A DNA stretch of 64,000 nt, taken from positions 1 through 64,000 of the forward strand of contig NZ_CP038155.1 in NCBI RefSeq assembly GCF_013460135.1, written 5' to 3'. A model generated the notes under the pieces. It was not told the DNA's origin and did not search any database. It saw nothing but the letters and a program-made list of their open reading frames with translations. Positions 1-12,049 of this stretch are shown here, piece after piece (position 1 is the stretch's first letter; every line of letters starts with the position of its first letter). Position numbers and translations under genes: made by a program. This stretch comes from Arsenophonus endosymbiont of Aphis craccivora. GTDB taxonomy: Bacteria > Pseudomonadota > Gammaproteobacteria > Enterobacterales > Enterobacteriaceae.

Positions 1-1055
1 GGCTTTGTTGAATAAATCAGAATTAGCCGACAGGATGGCTCCCTCTGCTACACCTGTTATCCGATCCTGACGCTGTGTGGCATACCCAACAACGTCATAC
101 GGTTCAGCGCTTTGACCATCGCCATTGCTTCACCTACCTGAGCCTCATAGTCACGCAGCCTCAGATGGCCACCCAGCAAAGTTTTTATGCGGAACATCGC
201 TGTTTCTGCCACTGAACGCCGGTGATAACCCACTTTCTTTTTCCACATATCATTACTCCTGCTCAGACGCTGATTCGCCACCGCATGGTTACGTTCATGG
301 TACTTGTCCGGCCAGTATTTCGCTCCGCTTCGCGGCGGGATAAGGGGCCTGATTTTCTTTCTTAGCAACGCATCGTGGCAGTAACAGGCGTCATAAGCAC
401 CGTCTGCTGACACTTCCCTGATTTTCCGGTGGGTTTGGTTAATCAGGCCCGGCAGTGACTGCGCATCTGTCGTTCCGCTGAGCGATAAGTCGGCACAGAT
501 AATCTCATGAGTCACACTGTCTGCTGCCAGATGAAGCTTGCGCCACACTCTTCGTCTGTCAGCCCCATGCTGCCTGACTTTCCATTCACCTTCGCCAAAG
601 ACCTTCAGACCGGTACTGTCGATGACCAGATGCGAGATTTCACCACGCGTTGGCGTTTTTATGCTGATGTTGACGCTCTTTGCTAGTCTGCTGACCAGCG
701 AGTAGTCCGGACAGCACAGCGGCTAAGACATGAGTTTAAAAATCGAATCAACGAAGCCCTGTAATGCCCGGAGCGACAGGTTAAACACACGCTTCATCAT
801 CAGGACAGTGGTAACAGCCATATCGCTGTAGTAAAGCGGCCGGCCACGACCTTCAGGCGAAGAACTGTCAGTCCATCCAGCGATGGCCGACTCATCAAGC
901 CAGACCGTCAGGGAACCGCGTTGTCTGAGTGCCTTGTTGTACGCGGGCCAGTTGGTAATTTTAAACTTTTGCTTTGCCATGGGGACCTGATGTTGAAACG
1001 AATTTAGCGATCAGCTCCGCCAATCACCTAAAAGTTTGATTTATTCAACAAAGCC
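1..1055 (-). mobile_element. IS903-like insertion sequence, copy 1 (IS5 family)
   Basis: A 1055-bp element bounded by perfect 18-bp terminal inverted repeats, GGCTTTGTTGAATAAATC at the left and its complement at 1038-1055, the known IS903-type terminus. It carries one transposase gene on the minus strand, here broken by a stop codon. It begins at base 1 of the window, so the left target duplication cannot be seen; the right flank starts GCCACGTTA. It shares its transposase stop codon with copy 6. Confidence 0.95.
57..980 (-). pseudogene. IS903-like transposase, nonsense mutant
   Basis: Same 307-codon reading frame as the intact copies in this window, but codon 86 (Leu in intact copies) is TAG at 723-725. 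Translation would stop after 85 residues, before the DDE catalytic residues, with a 163-residue downstream fragment possible from an internal start. The element could move only if an intact copy supplied transposase in trans. The identical stop in copy 6 suggests one inactive parent or gene conversion. Confidence 0.93.
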
Positions 1056-1296
1056 GCCACGTTATGGATCATAACGAGTATGCTGACATGAAATTTCTAA
1101 ATTAATCGCTAATAGACAATTTTATTTAGAACAGGATACTCCCCAATGACTTATTACAAAAGATATCATAAAAATAATAAAAGGCAATTATTTAAATTTT
1201 TATTAATTTATAAAATTAATATCATTGAATTTTTAATAAAAAATAATAATTCTAGTTGATTAAATATATAAGAATAATTAACAATATTATTTATAT
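1056..1296. other. AT-rich spacer with a possible gene tail
   Basis: No complete gene seen. Directly beside the IS, a plus-strand frame (1058-1105, residues HVMDHNEYADMKFLN then TAA) is open from the IS border and could be the 3' tail of a gene cut by copy 1. It is too short to identify and may be chance. The rest is very AT-rich sequence downstream of yobD. Confidence 0.3.
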
Positions 1297-1755
1297 TTAT
1301 TTATTATTGATCATAAAATTGTAAATTTTATCTAAATCATCAAACTGTTTAACAGCAATATAAATTTTTCTTTTTTCTAAACCGACTATTAATATTCCAT
1401 CTTTCGATAAATTAATTGTTTTAATATTTTCGTACAATATATAGACATTATTGTAGTAAAAACCTTTATCTTTAAAATAAAGCTTAGGATAACGAATGAA
1501 TGTTAAGTAAATAGCAATAATAATGGTAATCATTAATAAATAGGTTGTTAGCTGACTACCATGTTGAATAATATTATGATAAATAACAATCGCGATCAGT
1601 ATAATAAAAATAATGTCATCGATTCTATTTTTACGCCTTAACTTTATTTTTAATTTTGTTTTTCCATTTAATAAGTTCACAATCAATTCTTCATAGATAG
1701 CATAAGTTAGCATTAGTAGGATCAAGACAGTCAATACAATATTATTCATATTCAT
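1297..1755 (-). CDS. yobD: YobD family inner membrane protein (DUF986)
   Basis: A 152-residue protein, the same length as E. coli YobD, with two or three hydrophobic membrane segments in the first half and a soluble tail containing NLSKDGILIVGLEKR, close to the E. coli tail. Function unknown in the family. I start it at the ATG at 1755, preceded by TGGAG nine bases upstream; an upstream extension would run into the manXYZ terminator. It lies directly downstream of manXYZ as in E. coli, which supports the assignment. Intact. Confidence 0.9.
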   Translation of the reverse strand: MNMNNIVLTVLILLMLTYAIYEELIVNLLNGKTKLKIKLRRKNRIDDIIFIILIAIVIYHNIIQHGSQLTTYLLMITIIIAIYLTFIRYPKLYFKDKGFYYNNVYILYENIKTINLSKDGILIVGLEKRKIYIAVKQFDDLDKIYNFMINNK

Positions 1756-1800
1756 AAGCAAAGACTCCAATCGATTATTAATCTGCTGTAAAGATAAAAT

Positions 1801-1826
1801 TAAAAACGGGAGGTTGCAACCTCCCG
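1801..1826 (-). terminator. Intrinsic terminator of manXYZ
   Basis: On the minus strand the self-complementary run CGGGAGGTTGCAACCTCCCG (1807-1826) is followed by TTTTT. It sits 28 bases past the manZ stop and before yobD, so it should end most manXYZ transcripts, with yobD needing read-through or its own promoter. Confidence 0.8.
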
Positions 1827-1853
1827 CAATTGACAATTAAGAAATTGAGTCTG

Positions 1854-2711
1854 TTAGCCTAAAAATCCAGCCCAATAGCCAACAATGCCTAGAATAAAGA
1901 AACCAATGATAATCCATAGTGGATTAACCTTGCGTCTCAATAACCACATACAACCAAAGGTTAGTAATAATGGCACTAAACCCGGCATTAATTGATTAAG
2001 GATAGTTTGTACTGTGGTCATTGTTACCTCACCAGTATTGGGATTTTTTATCTCTGATAGGACTAAAGGGATATTAACATTAGTCCACTTATTGACTAAT
2101 GCGCCCATGACAAATAGCCCTAGGATAGAAGCACCTTCGGTCATTTTTTGTAAAAAGCCACCCTCCATGTCATGAACAATATCGAGCCCTTTTTTATAGC
2201 CATAGGTAACACCGTAATAACGGGTTAATAAGCGAACTAAATTAAACAAAATAAAAAATAGTAGCGGTCCTAGTAGACTACCTGACATTGCAATTCCGGC
2301 GCCTAGAGCCGCAAAAACTGGACGTACTGTGCCCCAAAAAATAGGGTCACCAACGCCCGCTAGAGGGCCCATTAAACCTACTTTGATGCCATTAATTGCA
2401 CCATCATCGATATCCGCTCCATTAGCTCTTTGCTCTTCCATCGCTATGGTGACACCTAAAACAGGCGCTGCTACATAAGGATGAGTATTAAAAAACTCAA
2501 GATGGCGTTTAATGGCTTGTTTACGTTCTTCACTGTTTTCAGGGTATAAACGGCGGATCACTGGGATCATTGAAAAACAAAAGCCCAGGGCTTGCATACG
2601 TTCAAAGTTCCACGATCCTTGAAAAAGATTGGAACGTAAAAAAACTCCGCGAATATCACCAGCAGTAAGCTTTTTTAGATTTGTTTGTTTTACTGAAGTT
2701 GTATCTGCCAT
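1854..2711 (-). CDS. manZ: PTS mannose-family transporter subunit IID
   Basis: 285 residues, nearly the length of E. coli ManZ and very similar throughout, including the N-terminal segment FLRSNLFQGSWNFERMQALG and the central run GLMGPLAGVGDPIFWGT. IID is one of two membrane subunits of the mannose PTS permease, which imports and phosphorylates mannose, glucose, glucosamine and GlcNAc. Hydrophobic segments lie in the middle and at the C-terminus. Last gene of manXYZ, 15 bases after manY and followed by a terminator. No disruption seen. Confidence 0.96.
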   Translation of the reverse strand: MADTTSVKQTNLKKLTAGDIRGVFLRSNLFQGSWNFERMQALGFCFSMIPVIRRLYPENSEERKQAIKRHLEFFNTHPYVAAPVLGVTIAMEEQRANGADIDDGAINGIKVGLMGPLAGVGDPIFWGTVRPVFAALGAGIAMSGSLLGPLLFFILFNLVRLLTRYYGVTYGYKKGLDIVHDMEGGFLQKMTEGASILGLFVMGALVNKWTNVNIPLVLSEIKNPNTGEVTMTTVQTILNQLMPGLVPLLLTFGCMWLLRRKVNPLWIIIGFFILGIVGYWAGFLG

Positions 2712-2726
2712 TATTACATTCCTTAA

Positions 2727-3527
2727 TTAATCTAATTCATTATCTAAATCACTATTGCCGTTATTTTGCGAAGCCGCAATTTGTGATTGGTTGTATTTTG
2801 GACTGAGTTGAATATAGAGAATAGCCATCACAACACCAATCACGCCTAGTGCAACTAGGTTGAAATTGGTAAATGCAGCAGTTACAAAGCCCAAGTAGAA
2901 GAATGGCATTAGATAACCTGCACGCATCATATTGATTACCATAGCGTAACCGACAACAACGATCATACCGCCAGCAATATTCAACCCTTTAGTGACAACC
3001 TCAGGAATTGAATCCAGTAGGTGTTGGACTTCTGAAGTACCTACAGAGATAGCAACAATTAAAGAAGGAATAGCAATACGCATAGCCTGTAATAACAGAG
3101 CTAAGATATGAATTATGGTTAATGCACGTAAATTAGCAGATAATGCAGCGCGATCAGATGCATGTTGGAATGCAACAGTGATTGTCCGAACAATAACGGT
3201 CAATACTTGTCCTGCGGCAGCTAAAGGAATTGCTAGTGCAATACCGGTACCAATATCCTGCCCGCCGGCAATAACCAGAATGTTAGAAATAATTGAGGCT
3301 AGGGCGGCATCGGGAGCCATGGCCGCACCGATATTCATCCATCCGAGCGCGATCATTTCCAGCGTGCCGCCGATAATTATCCCTGTTTTTAGATCACCAA
3401 GTACGAGACCAATTAGTGTACAAGCAATTAAAGGACGATGAAATTGGAATTCATCTAGCACAGAACCCATACCTGCAATACAGGCAACAAGGAAAACGAG
3501 TATGATTTGAAAAACGGTAAGCTCCAT
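2727..3527 (-). CDS. manY: PTS mannose-family transporter subunit IIC
   Basis: 266 residues, the exact length of E. coli ManY, with the same ends (METxFQI at the start region and SDLDNELD at the tail) and strong similarity between. It is a polytopic inner-membrane protein that forms the sugar channel together with ManZ. Recognisable motifs include GMGSVLDEFQFHRPL near residue 20 and IAGGMIVVVGYAMVINMMRAG in the second half. Middle gene of manXYZ with a good ribosome site (GGAGATAAAC). Intact. Confidence 0.96.
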   Translation of the reverse strand: MELTVFQIILVFLVACIAGMGSVLDEFQFHRPLIACTLIGLVLGDLKTGIIIGGTLEMIALGWMNIGAAMAPDAALASIISNILVIAGGQDIGTGIALAIPLAAAGQVLTVIVRTITVAFQHASDRAALSANLRALTIIHILALLLQAMRIAIPSLIVAISVGTSEVQHLLDSIPEVVTKGLNIAGGMIVVVGYAMVINMMRAGYLMPFFYLGFVTAAFTNFNLVALGVIGVVMAILYIQLSPKYNQSQIAASQNNGNSDLDNELD

Positions 3528-3601
3528 TGTTTATCTCCTGTAACCAACAACGTTGGTGAATCTATTTTTAAGTCGTGAATGGATAACCAAAAAAAGGAAA
3601 C

Positions 3602-4573
3602 TCAGTTTTTTGCTTTTTTGATAAGAGCTAACATATCCAGTTTGTTGTCACTAGAAACTTTACGCGCTTCAAGTTCAATGCCTCGTTTGGATAATTGATT
3701 GAAAGCATCAATATCCTCATTATCGATCGAGATTGCATTGTTAACCTGTGTTTTACCTTCACGGTATGCCATGCCACCAATATTCACAGACTTTATTTCG
3801 ACACCGCCGTCCACAAGGTGTAAAACGTCTGTTGGATTGGTAAATAACAGCATAACGCGTTCACCGGCATACTTAGGATTATTGTAGACACGAATACATT
3901 TTTCTACGTCGACCACATGCGCAGTGACACCCGGTGGTGCAACTTGTTTTAATAAGGTGGAACGAACATGATCTTTAGCAACTTCATTACTGACTACGAT
4001 AATACGTTTAACTTTTGTCTCTTTGGTCCAGCGAGTAGCCACTTGACCATGAATTAAGCGATCATCAATTCGTGCAAGGGCAATAAACATATGGCCTTGC
4101 GTAGCTGCATTGGTTACCTTAGGAGGAGGGGGAGTTGGCGTCGGTGAATTTTGCGGTTTATCGCTAGTCTGCTGATTGTTGAGCGCTTTAATTTCGCTGC
4201 GACCGGTTTCAATAGCAGTGTTGACTAATTCACTAAAAGTAGGATCATCATCGCGGGATAGTAACGTAGCAACTAACATGGGGACGTTAACTCCGGTAAC
4301 TATATCATATTTGTCTTTATCTTTACTTTCAATAATTCGACTAGCGGCGTTAAATGGACTGCCTCCCCACATATCTACTAAAAATAACACACCTTGAGAA
4401 ACATCGAGCTCATTAAGCTTTTGATTATATTTTTCAATTAATGTATCAGCGTTTTTACCTGGAATAAAATCGATATAAGCGATATTTTGTTGTTCGCCAA
4501 TCAACATTTCAGCGGTCATGAGCAACTGTTTTGCAGCAACACCATGAGTGCTAATTATAATAGCTACACTCAC
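3602..4573 (-). CDS. manX: PTS mannose-specific IIAB component
   Basis: Cytoplasmic phosphotransfer subunit of the mannose PTS. From a GTG start at 4573, preceded by AAGGGG, the protein is 323 residues, exactly the E. coli length. The IIA domain spans about 1-130 with His10 (STHG) as first phosphate acceptor; a Pro/Thr-rich linker follows at about 135-160; the IIB domain carries its acceptor His in RLIHGQVATRW near residue 175. IS copy 2 lies 110 bp upstream and has probably removed distal control sequences such as Mlc or NagC sites. A longer frame to 4654 has no ribosome site. Confidence 0.95.
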   Translation of the reverse strand: MSVAIIISTHGVAAKQLLMTAEMLIGEQQNIAYIDFIPGKNADTLIEKYNQKLNELDVSQGVLFLVDMWGGSPFNAASRIIESKDKDKYDIVTGVNVPMLVATLLSRDDDPTFSELVNTAIETGRSEIKALNNQQTSDKPQNSPTPTPPPPKVTNAATQGHMFIALARIDDRLIHGQVATRWTKETKVKRIIVVSNEVAKDHVRSTLLKQVAPPGVTAHVVDVEKCIRVYNNPKYAGERVMLLFTNPTDVLHLVDGGVEIKSVNIGGMAYREGKTQVNNAISIDNEDIDAFNQLSKRGIELEARKVSSDNKLDMLALIKKAKN

Positions 4574-4683
4574 TACTTTTCCCCTTAAGAAGTAGGTTAA
4601 ATAATAAAAATGATTATTAGAGTGTACTCTCCGTTGACGGATTAATACAATCAAATAATCACTAATATGAATAGTTTTTAATG

Positions 4684-5738
4684 GGCTTTGTTGAATAAAT
4701 CAGAATTAGCCGACAGGATTGCTCCCTCTGCTACACCTGTTATCCGATCCTGACGCTGTGTGGCATACCCAACAACGTCATACGGTTCAGCGCTTTGACC
4801 ATCGCCATTGCTTCACCTACCTGAGCCTCATAGTCACGCAGCCTCAGATGGCCACCCAGCAAAGTTTTTATGCGGAACATCGCTGTTTCTGCCACTGAAC
4901 GCCGGTGATAACCTACTTTCTTTTTCCACATATCATTACTCCTACTCAGACGCTGATTCGCCACCGCATAGTTACGTTCATGGTACTTGTCCGGCCAGTA
5001 TTTCGCTCCGCTTCGCGGCGGGATAAGGGGCCTGATTTTCTTTCTTAGCAACGCGTCGTGGCAGTAACAGGCGTCATAAGCACCGTCTGCTAACACTTCC
5101 CTGATTTTCCGGTGGGTTTGGTTAATCAGGCCCGGCAGTGCCTGCGCATCTGTCGTTCCGCTGAGCGATAAGTCGGCACAGATAATCTCATGATTCACAC
5201 TGTCTGCTGCCAGATGAAGCTTGCGCCACACTCTTCGTCTGTCAGCCCCATGCTGCCTGACTTTCCATTCACCTTCGCCAAAGACCTTCAGACCGGTACT
5301 GTCGATGACCAGATGCGAGATTTCACCACGCGTTGGCGTTTTTATGCTGATGTTGACGCTCTTTGCTCGTCTGCTGACCAGCGAGTAGTCCGGACAGCAC
5401 AGCGGCAAAGACATGAGTTTAAAAATCGAATCAACGAAGCCCTGTAATGCCCGGAGCGACAGGTTAAACACACGCTTCATCATCAGGACAGTGGTAACAG
5501 CCATATCGCTGTAGTAAAGCGGCCGGCCACGACCTTCAGGCGAAGAACTGTCAGTCCATCCAGCGATGGCCGACTCATCAAGCCAGACCGTCAGGGAACC
5601 GCGTTGTCTGAGTGCCTTGTTGTACGCGGGCCAGTTGGTAATTTTAAACTTTTGCTTTGCCATGGGGACCTGATGTTGAAACGAATTTAGCGATCAGCTC
5701 CGCCAATCACCTAAAAGTTCGATTTATTCAACAAAGCC
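4684..5738 (-). mobile_element. IS903-like insertion sequence, copy 2
   Basis: Full 1055-bp element with both 18-bp terminal repeats and an intact transposase. The flanking nonamers differ (TTTTTAATG left, CTAATTTTT right), so there is no target duplication. It lies between the man locus and cysB, which are far apart in E. coli, so it marks a synteny break. It ends 16 bp past the cysB stop codon and may have replaced the cysB terminator. Confidence 0.96.
4740..5663 (-). CDS. IS903-like transposase, copy 2
   Basis: Intact 307-residue IS5-family DDE transposase. The three catalytic positions can be placed at VIDSTGLKV (first Asp), ADGAYDA (second Asp) and RRSVAETAMFRIK (Glu, with the family's R..E......K spacing). 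It has private or shared variants: NYAVANQRL (private), SVNHEI and EVLADGAY (shared with copy 3). The start ATG is preceded by GGTCCCC rather than a strong ribosome site, as in all copies. Confidence 0.95.
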   Translation of the reverse strand: MAKQKFKITNWPAYNKALRQRGSLTVWLDESAIAGWTDSSSPEGRGRPLYYSDMAVTTVLMMKRVFNLSLRALQGFVDSIFKLMSLPLCCPDYSLVSRRAKSVNISIKTPTRGEISHLVIDSTGLKVFGEGEWKVRQHGADRRRVWRKLHLAADSVNHEIICADLSLSGTTDAQALPGLINQTHRKIREVLADGAYDACYCHDALLRKKIRPLIPPRSGAKYWPDKYHERNYAVANQRLSRSNDMWKKKVGYHRRSVAETAMFRIKTLLGGHLRLRDYEAQVGEAMAMVKALNRMTLLGMPHSVRIG

Positions 5739-5754
5739 CTAATTTTTATTAAAA

Positions 5755-7082
<1,328 letters not shown>

Positions 7083-7087
7083 TTAAT

Positions 7088-7611
7088 TTATTTAATAATA
7101 CCGCAAACTACCCTGAAACCACCACCGCTTAATGTTTCTGGATGATCTGAATAATTATCTCCACCTTCATGGATTATTAATGCTCTATGCTTAATTTGAC
7201 TTATTGATTTTAACCGCGGAGCTAAAATGGCATAGTCAGCACTACCATTAGCATTAACAACTAAACCCGGTAGATCACCTAAATGGCCACTACTACTATA
7301 TGGACCTTTATGTTGGGCTGTTTTACTAGGATCAAAATGGCCACCGGCTTTTCCTGCTGCGATTAACTTTCCATCTTTTTGCAAAGCATCACAACTAGGA
7401 TATTCGTGAACATGGAAACCATGTATTCCAGGCGCTAATCCTTGTAATTTGGGGGTAAATAATAACCCAAATTTTTTTCCGTAATCTTAATTTCACCTAC
7501 CGATTGGCCGTTATCTTTTTTAGTAACTATGTTCATTGGAACTATCATTGTATTGGCTAGCGATGTTGCAGCAAAAAAAGTGCCCATAATTAGTAACATT
7601 TTCAATTTCAT
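7088..7611 (-). pseudogene. sodC: Periplasmic Cu/Zn superoxide dismutase, frameshifted
   Basis: Starts with a signal-peptide-like segment from the ATG at 7611 and matches SodC in two frames. The first frame runs through NGQSVGEIKITEKN; then about one base is missing in the A/T run near 7465-7478, giving an early stop. The second frame holds GIHGFHVHEYPSC (copper ligands), AGGHFDPSKT, GHLGDLPGLVVNA, IHEGGDNYSDHPE and GGGFRVVCGII, all SodC signatures. The metal ligands are conserved, so the lesion looks recent. Not found between topA and cysB in E. coli. Confidence 0.9.
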
Positions 7612-7713
7612 ATATTAATCCAGGTTATGATTTGAAATAGCGACGATATATAAACTAAAAATTAGGATACTGATTTCAGTAGCCTTGTTTAATTATAGAA
7701 AATAGATAAATTT

Positions 7714-10314
7714 TTATTTGTTTTTTTCTATCCATTTGCCATCGATATAAAATGCACTCCAGCAAGTGGCTTTACCATTTTTTTCTGAGGAAACATATTG
7801 TTGTTTAGTCTTACGACTCAATCTAACAATCGTTTTATTACCTTCAGGATCGACCGATGGCGCCAGGGTTAAATAGCTAAATTTAGCTGGCAGACGATCT
7901 TTAAAACGTACCAATTCTTCAACCAATGGTGCGCGGGTCTCTCTTGATTTTGGAAAAGTGTTAGCGGCTAAAAATATTCCAGCTGCCCCATCTCTTAATA
8001 CAAAGTAAGCATCAGATTTTTCACAAACTAGTTCCGGCAATGGAATAGGATCTTCTTTAGGCGGAGCCACTTCACCACTCTTCAAGATCTTGCGAGTATT
8101 TTTACAAGCCTCATTGGTACAGCCCATATATTTTCCAAATCGACCCATCTTCAGATGCATTTCTAAGCCACATTTATCACATTCAATCATTGGCCCATCA
8201 TAGCCTTTAATGCGAAATTCACCTTCTTCAACCTGATAACCATTACATACTGGATTATTCCCACATACATGTAATTTACTTTTATTATCAATAAGGTAGC
8301 TATCCATCGCGGTACCACATTTAGGGCATCGCCGGCGGGCTCGCAAAGCATGCGTTTCCACATCCTCTTCTTCTGCTACAAGGATATTTGATAATTCATC
8401 TTCAGGAATTAAATTAATGGTTTTTTTGCAGCACTCTTTTGCTGGTAAGCTGTAACCAGAGCATCCCAGAAAAACCCCCGTAGAAGCAGTTCTAATTCCA
8501 ATTTGGCGGTGACAGTCAGGACATTCAATCGATGTTAATACCATCGGATTGGTGCGCATGCCACCTTCCTCGGGTGCTTTATTTGCGCGTTCTAGCTGTT
8601 CGGTAAAAGCAGCAAAAAACTCATCTAATACACTCTTCCACTCGATACGATCTTCTGCTATCAAGTCAAGCTGATCTTCCATTCGCGCAGTAAAATCATA
8701 GTCCATTAATTCACTAAAATTTTCATCTAACCGGTCAGTAACTATTTCACCTATTTTTTCAGCATAAAAACGGCGATTTTCAATTTTTACATAGCCCCGA
8801 TCTTGGATAGTTGAAATAATAACCGGATAGGTTGATGGACGACCAATGCCACGTTTTTCAAGTTCTCTAACCAGAGAAGCTTCGCCAAAACGTGCTGGAG
8901 GTTTAGTAAAGTGTTGGCTAGGACACAATTTATCCAATTCAAGCTGACTACCAACTTTGACCATAGGTAATATTTTATCTTCATCACCTTTGCGCAATGC
9001 GGGCATAACTTTAGTCCAACCATCAAAACGCAAAATACGCCCTTTAGCCTTCAACTCAAAATCTCCAGCTTTGACGGTTATTGTCGTTGAATCAAATTCA
9101 GCTGGTATCATTTGACAAGCAACAAATTGGTTCCAAATCAGCTGATATAGTCTTTTGGCATCCGCTTCCATATCTTTTAGAGCATCAACACCAACGTCAA
9201 TATTAGAAGGACGAATAGCTTCATGTGCTTCCTGCGAACTTTTTTGATTGGTGTAAACATTCGCCTGTTTAGGCAGGTATTTGCTGCCAAATTTATGGTC
9301 AATATAATTGCGAGCCATACTTAAAGCATCCTGACTTAAGTTAGTTGAGTCAGTACGCATATAGGTAATATAACCTGCTTCATAAAGACGCTGTGCCATC
9401 ATCATGGTTTTTTTAACGCCAAAGCCAAGACGTGTACTTGCCGCTTGTTGCAGGGTTGAGGTAATAAAAGGGGCGCTGGGTTTACTAATTGTGGGCCGAT
9501 CTTCACGATCTGACACCTGATAATGGGCATTTTTTAATAATCTAACAGCAGCATCAATTTGTGCTTTGGTGACGGGTTTAAAAGGCTTACCCTTTTCATG
9601 CGTCACTTCCATTCGAATCAATGCCGTATCTACGGTCAGTAACTCAGTATGCAGCTGCCAATACTCTTGTGGGACAAATGCTTTAATTTCCCGTTCCCGT
9701 TCTACAATCAAACGTACAGCGACTGACTGAACACGACCGGCAGAAAGGCCGCGAGCAATTTTTTTCCATAATAACGGTGAAACCATATAACCAACAACCC
9801 GATCTAAAAAACGCCGAGCTTGTTGAGCATTAACACGATCAATATTTAATTCACCAGGATTATCAAAAGCTTGCTTAATTGCATTTTTAGTAATTTCATT
9901 AAAAACTACTCGACTAAAGCGCTGATTATCACCGCCAATCACTTCTCGCAAATGCCAGGCAATTGCTTCCCCCTCACGATCGAGATCCGTTGCCAGATAG
10001 ATATGCTCTGCGTCGGAAGCAAGCGATCTTAATTCAGCAACGACTTTTTCTTTGCCAGGTAAAATTTGATAATTGGCTTTCCAGCCATGATATGGGTCAA
10101 CTCCCATTCTATTTACAAGCGCCTCATGCTCATCTTTTTTTACTTTTTTAACCTTGTTGGCTGAGTTTGTATTCTTTTGTGAGCTGGAACCACCACTTTT
10201 TGGCAAATCACGTATATGCCCTACGCTACTTTTAGCAACGTAGTTATTACCAAGGTATTTGTTGATAGTCTTAGCTTTTGCCGGGGACTCCACAATAACA
10301 AGAGCTTTACCCAT
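7714..10314 (-). CDS. topA: DNA topoisomerase I
   Basis: 866 residues against 865 in E. coli. It relaxes negative supercoils. The N-terminal Toprim domain opens with [16 protein letters not shown] and has the metal-binding [12 protein letters not shown]; the catalytic Tyr lies in [14 protein letters not shown] near residue 320; the C-terminal third has Cys-rich zinc modules ([34 protein letters not shown]), and the tail ends KWIEKNK. Minus strand, upstream of sodC and cysB. No lesion. Confidence 0.97.
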   Translation of the reverse strand: MGKALVIVESPAKAKTINKYLGNNYVAKSSVGHIRDLPKSGGSSSQKNTNSANKVKKVKKDEHEALVNRMGVDPYHGWKANYQILPGKEKVVAELRSLASDAEHIYLATDLDREGEAIAWHLREVIGGDNQRFSRVVFNEITKNAIKQAFDNPGELNIDRVNAQQARRFLDRVVGYMVSPLLWKKIARGLSAGRVQSVAVRLIVEREREIKAFVPQEYWQLHTELLTVDTALIRMEVTHEKGKPFKPVTKAQIDAAVRLLKNAHYQVSDREDRPTISKPSAPFITSTLQQAASTRLGFGVKKTMMMAQRLYEAGYITYMRTDSTNLSQDALSMARNYIDHKFGSKYLPKQANVYTNQKSSQEAHEAIRPSNIDVGVDALKDMEADAKRLYQLIWNQFVACQMIPAEFDSTTITVKAGDFELKAKGRILRFDGWTKVMPALRKGDEDKILPMVKVGSQLELDKLCPSQHFTKPPARFGEASLVRELEKRGIGRPSTYPVIISTIQDRGYVKIENRRFYAEKIGEIVTDRLDENFSELMDYDFTARMEDQLDLIAEDRIEWKSVLDEFFAAFTEQLERANKAPEEGGMRTNPMVLTSIECPDCHRQIGIRTASTGVFLGCSGYSLPAKECCKKTINLIPEDELSNILVAEEEDVETHALRARRRCPKCGTAMDSYLIDNKSKLHVCGNNPVCNGYQVEEGEFRIKGYDGPMIECDKCGLEMHLKMGRFGKYMGCTNEACKNTRKILKSGEVAPPKEDPIPLPELVCEKSDAYFVLRDGAAGIFLAANTFPKSRETRAPLVEELVRFKDRLPAKFSYLTLAPSVDPEGNKTIVRLSRKTKQQYVSSEKNGKATCWSAFYIDGKWIEKNK

Positions 10315-10848
10315 AGTTATCTTTACCTAAAATATTGTCTAAGCGTACTGACTTTCCAGCCAGATGGAATGAAATCTCTTTTTATATTGCGTCAGATTCA
10401 CAATATATCAACTTTTTTTGCTTAAATACTTTGCCATAAAGATAAAAACCTTTGTTAATTCATACTGTAATCAGATTCAATAGTACAATTTTGTCAGCAA
10501 AACAATGACAAAAGTAAAGCATCATAAGTAATAAAAAGCCTACACTCTACCTGATAAAAAATGATGCGCAACCACTTATTTTATTCATAGGTATTGTTAT
10601 GACAACAAAAACCACCTCAATAAGTTATGAATAGATTATAAAAAAATCAATAAAATTATATAAAATTATATAAAAAGTAGCAGAGATCTAGTTCAAACAG
10701 ATATATAAATAAAATTTTCAGAAAGAAATTAATTTCCAAATAAAATAGCTTAGTAGTGCTGTATAAAATTGTTTATCATGTTTTTAAGTAATTAATTAAT
10801 ATTTTATTTGCAATTAAATAATTAAGTTTTAACTATTACATTATAAAA
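10315..10848. other. Gene-free topA-sohB spacer
   Basis: About 530 AT-rich bases between the topA start and the sohB terminator. In E. coli this interval holds yciN on the opposite strand. I see no yciN frame here: only a short plus-strand frame at 10599 (MTTKTTSISYE then stop), which does not resemble it. The topA promoters should lie near 10315-10500 but cannot be pinned down by eye. Confidence 0.5.
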
Positions 10849-10871
10849 ATACCGGCTGAAAACGCCGGTAT
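10849..10871 (-). terminator. Intrinsic terminator of sohB
   Basis: On the minus strand, ATACCGGC and GCCGGTAT pair around a short loop and are followed by TTTTTAT. It begins 19 bases past the sohB stop codon. Confidence 0.8.
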
Positions 10872-10889
10872 GTATTTCTTATTCATAAT

Positions 10890-11936
10890 TTAAAGCAGTG
10901 GTCTCTGTCCTCTTTGCCACCAGCGTATTAACAACTTATCTGCATTTTCTACCATGCTGCCCATTAAACGATCAATAAAACGTCTGGCCGGAGTATAAGT
11001 TATCTCAATAATTTCACGAGCATCAATTTGATTGATAATAATGTCATCACTAACGCCTATTTCATCAATTAATCCTTTTTCCTTTGCCTGGATACCATAC
11101 CAATGCTCACCTGTTGCCACAGCATTAATATCAAGGGCCGGCCGTTTTTGATGCACAAAATCTTTAAAGAGCTGATGTGTTTCATTTAAATCTTGTACAA
11201 ACTTCTTACGCCCTTGCTCGGTATTTTCACCTAATAAAGTTAGTGTACGTTTATACTCTCCGGCTGTATGTAATTCTACATCAATATACTTTTTCTTCAG
11301 TAACCGATGAAAATTGGGTACTTGCGCAACTACACCAATAGAGCCAATAATCGCAAAAGGAGCCGCCACAATACGATCGGCGACACAAGCCATCATATAA
11401 CCGCCACTGGCTGCCACTTTATCCACCGAAACAATTAATTTAAGGCCTTTTTCCCGTAAACGATTTAGTTGAGAGGCAGCTAAGCCATAGCCATGCACAA
11501 CGCCACCTGGACTTTCAAGCCTAAGCAATACTTCATCTTTGTTATCAGCAATTGCTAAAATTGCAGTAATTTCTTCACGTAATGCATTGACTTCATGAGC
11601 ATTCATGCTGCCTTTGAAATTAATTACAAAAAGACAAGGTTTTTTTAACGTTGTTTGACCAACTTTAGCATCCGCTTTCTGCTTTTTTTCTTTAATTTTA
11701 CGTTGTTTTTTATAGGTTTTTAACCAAACTTTATATTCAGCGTCACTCATCTTAACCTGTTGCATCTCACGCTGACGTTGACGATAAGCTTCACTTAAAT
11801 CAATAAGTTTTAAATTACCTTTTTTGCTATGTTTACGCTGTCCAAAGCTAAAAATAACCAATGAAATCAATATAATAGCAACAACCACTGTTGCTATTTT
11901 AGCAACAAATAATCCATACGATGAAAGAAATTCCAC
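10890..11936 (-). CDS. sohB: SohB inner-membrane peptidase, S49 family
   Basis: 348 residues, against 349 in E. coli. A transmembrane anchor lies at about 10-30, then a Lys/Gln-rich stretch, then a signal-peptide-peptidase-A-like domain. The nucleophile Ser is in KVAASGGYMMACVADRIV and the general-base Lys in HTAGEYKRTLTLLGEN, so the Ser-Lys dyad is kept. Proposed periplasmic peptidase; its substrate is uncertain. Divergent from yciK as in E. coli. Confidence 0.94.
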   Translation of the reverse strand: MEFLSSYGLFVAKIATVVVAIILISLVIFSFGQRKHSKKGNLKLIDLSEAYRQRQREMQQVKMSDAEYKVWLKTYKKQRKIKEKKQKADAKVGQTTLKKPCLFVINFKGSMNAHEVNALREEITAILAIADNKDEVLLRLESPGGVVHGYGLAASQLNRLREKGLKLIVSVDKVAASGGYMMACVADRIVAAPFAIIGSIGVVAQVPNFHRLLKKKYIDVELHTAGEYKRTLTLLGENTEQGRKKFVQDLNETHQLFKDFVHQKRPALDINAVATGEHWYGIQAKEKGLIDEIGVSDDIIINQIDAREIIEITYTPARRFIDRLMGSMVENADKLLIRWWQRGQRPLL

Positions 11937-12049
11937 AATTCTATCCTTCTTTACAGAATATAAACAATAGGGGTATTGTAACTAAAAACTTGATAAAGTG
12001 CTTATAGCTCTTATTAATAAATTTGAATAATCAAAAGTAGGAAAATATC

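Noticed and set aside
125-343. 72- and 85-codon frames on the strand opposite the transposase, repeated in every IS copy
   Set aside because: They are antisense shadows of the transposase; repetition reflects IS copy number, and no independent ribosome site or family similarity is seen.
10599-10634. Plus-strand mini-frame as a yciN remnant
   Set aside because: Eleven codons with no resemblance to YciN beyond its location.
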